From positions 45,707 through 54,029 of the forward strand of contig NHGT02000002.1 of assembly GCA_002170005.2 (NCBI GenBank): 8,323 nt of DNA. The letters run 5' to 3'. The stretch comes from a bacterium TMED144 (GTDB lineage: Bacteria; Fidelibacterota; Marinisomatia; Marinisomatales; TCS55). A model generated the notes under the pieces. The model was not told where the DNA came from. It worked only from the letters and a program-made list of their open reading frames with translations, and made no database searches. This document shows, one piece after another, positions 6,246 to 8,323 of this stretch. The translations under genes were made by a program, and so were the position numbers. Position 1 is the stretch's first letter, and each line of letters starts with the position of its first letter.

Positions 6246-6630
6246 TTTTTATAACATTTTAAATGCAGCGCATATCATATTTATGGTAAGCTGGATTATC
6301 TGTTTAGTATATATATTTTACTCTTTTAAAAAGAAAAATTCGAATTTAGAATTCAAAGTAAAGAAATGTTTAAATAAAATGGCTATGCCATCCTCATTCA
6401 TTGTTCCACTTACAGGATTTTTAATGATTATAGAAGATCCGAGCGAAATGAAGAATCTTTATTTTTATGCAAAATTTACCTTGGCTGTTTTTGGTTTTTT
6501 AGCCATGTTGCAATTAAGGTCATGGGTAGAATTTGACATTTTTGATAAAAATAAAATAAAAATAAGAAGGTTAAATTTATTAATTTTAATAAATTTATTC
6601 CTAATAAATTTAATTGTATACTACAAATAA
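6232..6630 (+). CDS. HemJ-like four-helix membrane protein
   Basis: A 132-residue inner-membrane protein with four predicted helices at about 8-30, 50-68, 76-97 and 113-131. The pattern resembles HemJ (UPF0093, oxygen-independent protoporphyrinogen IX oxidase), which has the same size: NAAHIIFMVSW with His14 early in helix 1 recalls LHIIFVVTW, MAMPSSFIVPLTGFLMI recalls the MTPA...GLWL segment, and YFYAKFTLAV with Lys81 recalls WLHAKL. The match is partial; the histidine before the conserved lysine is replaced by Tyr, and the C-terminal part is divergent. It may be a HemJ or a related heme-handling membrane protein of the CopD kind. The start ATG 6232 lies inside mutY (14-nt overlap); a TTG at 6208 would add eight residues before the normal start and is not preferred. 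The next gene begins immediately after its stop. Confidence 0.6.
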   Translation: MVQSSFYNILNAAHIIFMVSWIICLVYIFYSFKKKNSNLEFKVKKCLNKMAMPSSFIVPLTGFLMIIEDPSEMKNLYFYAKFTLAVFGFLAMLQLRSWVEFDIFDKNKIKIRRLNLLILINLFLINLIVYYK

Positions 6631-7125
6631 ATGAAAAAACATGAATATGTCAATATGGAGTTTTTTTATAAAAAAGATCTATACTATTTAGATAAAATTT
6701 TAGAGCTCAAAACCTCACATTCTAAAAAAAAAGATTCACTCTTAACTTTTAATACATTTTACGCAGAGTGGTGTCCAAATTGTCATTATGATGTTAAAAC
6801 ATTAAAGCAGGTTTTTAATTTATTTAGTGATGATTTAGTAGATTTTAATTTAAATATGATGCTTTCCAATGATAAAAATTCAATTAATTTTATAAAATCG
6901 AATAATCTTCAGATACCTTTCAAAATGTCTAATTTAAAGACAAGAGACGAACAATCATTCTTAAAAACAACCTATGGTAAATTTAAAAGGGAGGTAAAAG
7001 ATGAAAGAAAATGGGGTTTCCCAATACATATAATTAATAAAAAAGAAGAAGAGGAGGTAGCAGTTATAAAAGGGGAAATTATAAAAAATGAGATATTAGA
7101 ATATTTAAATAATCTAGTTAGCTGA
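6631..7125 (+). CDS. Thioredoxin-fold protein with WCPNC motif
   Basis: A 164-residue protein with the thioredoxin active site FYAEWCPNCHYD (43-54; Cys48 and Cys51) and a likely cis-proline Pro131 in KWGFPIHII, the normal arrangement of the fold. It should reduce or exchange disulfides, but its partner is unknown. The central part (about 65-125) is longer than in a 105-residue thioredoxin, suggesting an inserted helix as in TlpA-like proteins. There is no N-terminal hydrophobic segment, so it appears cytoplasmic, unlike most TlpA/ResA proteins. ATG 6631 follows the TAA of the HemJ-like gene with no gap, so the two are surely co-transcribed. No Shine-Dalgarno sequence is present. Its 3' end overlaps by 8 nt the 3' end of the opposing ferredoxin gene. 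Confidence 0.75.
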   Translation: MKKHEYVNMEFFYKKDLYYLDKILELKTSHSKKKDSLLTFNTFYAEWCPNCHYDVKTLKQVFNLFSDDLVDFNLNMMLSNDKNSINFIKSNNLQIPFKMSNLKTRDEQSFLKTTYGKFKREVKDERKWGFPIHIINKKEEEEVAVIKGEIIKNEILEYLNNLVS

Positions 7126-7450
7126 TCTCAGCCTCATAGACCTCTTCAAATTCATCAGTTTCTATCATTCTTATAGCATCCCAAGTAAGCGCAGTGCATG
7201 CCTTCGCGCATAATTGACATCCAATACATTCATCATGCCTAACTTGTACAGGAGGTATAGGTATTCCATATTTTTCAGAGGGAACAGGCTCAATGCAATC
7301 AACAGGGCAAAAAGGTATGCAAACCTGACATCCAGTGCAATTATCCTCGTCAACAACAGCTACAGATTTTGGCCTTTTCTTTTTGAAGCCAACTTTGGTC
7401 GCTGGTTCCCCAACAGACTTGTAGTGATCGTAGTTATAATTTTTAGCCAT
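7118..7450 (-). CDS. Dicluster [4Fe-4S] ferredoxin-type protein
   Basis: A 110-residue soluble protein with two classic cluster motifs: CTGCQVCIPFCPVDC (Cys38, 41, 44, 48, with Cys52 extra) and CIGCQLCAKACTALTW (Cys75, 78, 81, 85). By ferredoxin rules Cys38/41/44 plus Cys85 bind one cluster and Cys75/78/81 plus Cys48 the other. About 30 residues of Lys-rich N-terminal extension (through VGFKKKRPKSV) and an acidic tail flank the core; the extension might dock a partner enzyme. It carries low-potential electrons, but the redox partner cannot be read from this window. It is transcribed from the shared 140-base gap, divergent from the second ferredoxin. On its own strand a TATAAT sits at plus-strand 7479-7484, 28 nt before the start codon, a fair -10 candidate without a clear -35. 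No Shine-Dalgarno sequence is visible. Confidence 0.91.
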   Translation of the reverse strand: MAKNYNYDHYKSVGEPATKVGFKKKRPKSVAVVDEDNCTGCQVCIPFCPVDCIEPVPSEKYGIPIPPVQVRHDECIGCQLCAKACTALTWDAIRMIETDEFEEVYEAEIS

Positions 7451-7515
7451 TACTTTTAACTTTTAAAATAAACAATATATTATAGGTCCTAATTTAAGGA
7501 AATTAAATTTTTACG

Positions 7516-7533
7516 AGCAAATGTCTTTTTGCT
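7516..7533. promoter_or_regulatory. Dyad AGCAAA-N6-TTTGCT between divergent ferredoxin genes
   Basis: AGCAAA (7516-7521) and TTTGCT (7528-7533) are perfect 6-bp inverted arms with a 6-base spacer, the layout of many Crp/Fnr-type half-site pairs, though the bases are not the E. coli Crp or Fnr consensus. It lies near the middle of the 140-base gap that must hold both promoters, so a single regulator bound here could control both ferredoxins. A second, A/T-only dyad (AAAATTAA 7539-7546, TTAATTTT 7548-7555) is next to it and is less informative. Confidence 0.35.
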
Positions 7534-7580
7534 ATCAAAAAATTAAGTTAATTTTATAAACGCTTTGAAAATAAAACTAT

Positions 7581-7585
7581 GAGGA
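7581..7585 (+). promoter_or_regulatory. Shine-Dalgarno sequence of the 7Fe/8Fe ferredoxin
   Basis: GAGGA lies 5 nt before ATG 7591 and supports that start. It is one of two clear ribosome-binding sites in the window, suggesting strong translation. Confidence 0.7.
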
Positions 7586-7590
7586 CATAA

Positions 7591-7893
7591 ATGACTTACA
7601 TAATTGCAGAACCATGCGTAAGCACTTGCGATACGGCATGTGTTGAAGTTTGCCCAGTTGATTGTATCCACGGGCCAGAAGATAAAACAGGAGCTGGCGA
7701 GGAAGCAAAAGCGGAAGGGTTCGATCCAGAAGGAAAGCAGCTTTATATTGACCCTGAAGAATGTATTGACTGTGGCGCTTGTGAGCCTGAGTGCCCAGTT
7801 GAAGCAATCTTCGAGGAAACTGAAGTACCAGAAGAATGGAATAAATTTATTAAAATAAACTATGATTGGTTTGGTAGAGAGTATTCAGAATAA
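7591..7893 (+). CDS. fdxA: 7Fe/8Fe ferredoxin (FdxA-like)
   Basis: A 100-residue acidic ferredoxin. It begins in the family way (MTYIIAEPC), with Cys9, Cys13, Cys17 and Cys21-Pro in EPCVSTCDTACVEVCPVDC, followed by an insertion of about 28 residues and the second motif CIDCGACEPECP (Cys58, 61, 64, 68). By analogy with Azotobacter ferredoxin I, Cys9, Cys17 and Cys68 would hold a [3Fe-4S] cluster and Cys21, 58, 61 and 64 a [4Fe-4S] cluster; Cys25 is the equivalent of a free cysteine there. Cys13 is an additional candidate ligand, so the first cluster could be 3Fe or 4Fe. It acts as a soluble electron carrier. It has a good Shine-Dalgarno sequence, its own terminator, and a divergent ferredoxin gene upstream, so it is probably a single-gene, well expressed unit. 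Confidence 0.93.
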   Translation: MTYIIAEPCVSTCDTACVEVCPVDCIHGPEDKTGAGEEAKAEGFDPEGKQLYIDPEECIDCGACEPECPVEAIFEETEVPEEWNKFIKINYDWFGREYSE

Positions 7894-7917
7894 AAGTTAA
7901 TAAATGAAACTTATTTG

Positions 7918-7950
7918 ACGGCTACTAGGCATTCTAGTGGCCGTTTTTTT
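7918..7950 (+). terminator. Intrinsic terminator of the ferredoxin gene
   Basis: ACGGCTACTAG (7918-7928) pairs with CTAGTGGCCGT (7934-7944) across the loop gcatt, an 11-bp stem with one U-G wobble, followed by T7 (7944-7950). It begins 24 nt after the ferredoxin stop and ends 11 nt before the mrp start codon. Confidence 0.95.
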
Positions 7951-7955
7951 ATAGA
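7950..7955 (+). promoter_or_regulatory. Possible -10 box for leaderless mrp
   Basis: TATAGA covers exactly positions -12 to -7 relative to the A of ATG 7962, the place of a -10 box when transcription begins at the start codon. It overlaps the last T of the preceding terminator. No convincing -35 element can be named because the terminator stem occupies that region. Confidence 0.25.
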
Positions 7956-7961
7956 AATAAT

Positions 7962-8323
7962 ATGGATAAAGAGAAAATAAAACAAAAATTAAGCGAGATC
8001 AACTATCCAGGCTTTAGCAGGGACATAGTTTCTTTTGGCATGATAGATGATATCATTTTAGACAAAAAGTCAGTTAGGGTAATTCTTAAGATTTCAACAA
8101 GCCAAAATGATAAGAAAGATAAAGTAAAGTCCGATGTTATAGATGTATTAACAAGTTTGAACCTATTTGAATCAATAAATGTTGATTTTTCTTCCAGCTC
8201 TGGAGGCAGCAATAATCAAGGAGGTCAAAATACTTCGATATCTAGCACAATTGGTCAAATTAAAAATATAATAGCTGTTGCTAGCGGAAAGGGTGGGGTT
8301 GGCAAATCTACGGTATCAGCTAA
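7962..8323 (+). CDS. mrp: Mrp/ApbC/NBP35-type Fe-S cluster carrier ATPase (5' part, truncated by window end)
   Basis: An open frame from ATG 7962 runs 120 codons to the right edge with no stop; a full Mrp is about 350-370 residues, so roughly the first third is seen. Residues about 5-76 form the MIP18/DUF59 domain (YPGFSRDIVSFGMIDDI followed by a beta-alpha-beta pattern). Residues about 77-97 are a Ser/Gly/Asn/Gln-rich linker. The P-loop ATPase domain begins at about 101 with IKNIIAVASGKGGVGKST (the deviant Walker A GKGGVGKST at 109-117). Mrp binds and transfers [4Fe-4S] clusters to apoproteins in the cytoplasm; the CxxC cluster ligands would lie beyond the window. It follows the ferredoxin terminator closely, so it probably has its own promoter or relies on readthrough. 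No Shine-Dalgarno sequence is present. Confidence 0.94.
   Translation, partial: MDKEKIKQKLSEINYPGFSRDIVSFGMIDDIILDKKSVRVILKISTSQNDKKDKVKSDVIDVLTSLNLFESINVDFSSSSGGSNNQGGQNTSISSTIGQIKNIIAVASGKGGVGKSTVSA

Noticed and set aside
7214..7459. Plus-strand open frame of 81 codons opposite the minus-strand ferredoxin
   Set aside because: It mirrors a gene with two intact cysteine cluster motifs; its own translation has no recognisable domain and arises from the opposite strand.
7577..7858. Alternative open frames (minus-strand 7577-7807, plus-strand 7640-7858) over the ferredoxin at 7591
   Set aside because: The ferredoxin frame has a Shine-Dalgarno sequence, eight or more patterned cysteines and a terminator; the others have no domain features.
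8003..8212. Minus-strand open frame of 69 codons over the start of mrp
   Set aside because: The plus strand encodes a continuous DUF59 domain plus linker leading to the P-loop; the minus frame is a shadow.
1..8323. Search for tRNA/rRNA genes, CRISPR repeats, transposon ends or long direct repeats
   Set aside because: No cloverleaf, rRNA-like block, regularly spaced repeat, transposase or paired terminal repeats were seen; short repeats present are A/T-rich dyads or homopolymers.

Overview
The window is A+T-rich (about a third G+C by eye), gene-dense bacterial chromosome. Several things point to the Bacteroidota/FCB superphylum, or a marine relative such as Marinimicrobia. These are a beta-barrel outer-membrane protein ending in Phe, a lipoprotein signal peptide, a type II (GlnII) glutamine synthetase, ferredoxins of this kind, Lys/Asn/Ile-rich proteins, and an almost complete lack of Shine-Dalgarno sequences. 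The phylum is an inference; there is no rRNA or marker gene to settle it. I see no rRNA, tRNA, CRISPR array, insertion sequence or phage gene. No gene-free stretch exceeds 300 bases; the longest are 140 bases (7451-7590) and 108 bases (683-790).

Layout. (1) 1-1830, nitrogen block: the 3' end of an outer-membrane barrel gene, an Lrp/AsnC regulator, a 108-base gap with an 11+11 bp dyad, glutamine synthetase II, and a strong intrinsic terminator (1797-1830). (2) 1850-4731, envelope block: a lipoprotein joining a c-type cytochrome domain to a peptidylglycine/dopamine-type dicopper monooxygenase core, then a secreted family I.5 lipase overlapping it by 4 nt, then the tRNA-binding chaperone CsaA 15 nt later. 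(3) 4720-7125, compact redox/repair block: two adjacent dyads in front of a MarR regulator, then MutY, a HemJ-like four-helix membrane protein and a thioredoxin-fold protein, all abutting or overlapping. (4) 7118-8323, iron-sulfur block: two divergently transcribed dicluster ferredoxins around a 140-base regulatory gap, a strong terminator (7918-7950), and the start of the Fe-S carrier ATPase Mrp, which runs off the window.

How the parts may work together. Lrp probably senses an amino acid and may control glnII through the dyad. The cytochrome/copper protein and the lipase are translationally coupled, and both carry export signals, so they probably act together outside the cytoplasm on an unknown substrate. 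MarR probably represses itself and the downstream repair/redox genes. The last block supplies electron carriers and Fe-S assembly; MutY also needs a [4Fe-4S] cluster. The most unusual item is the cytochrome c-dicopper monooxygenase fusion (1850-3208). All six copper ligands known from animal PHM can be placed in it, with a heme domain where the animal enzymes rely on external ascorbate.
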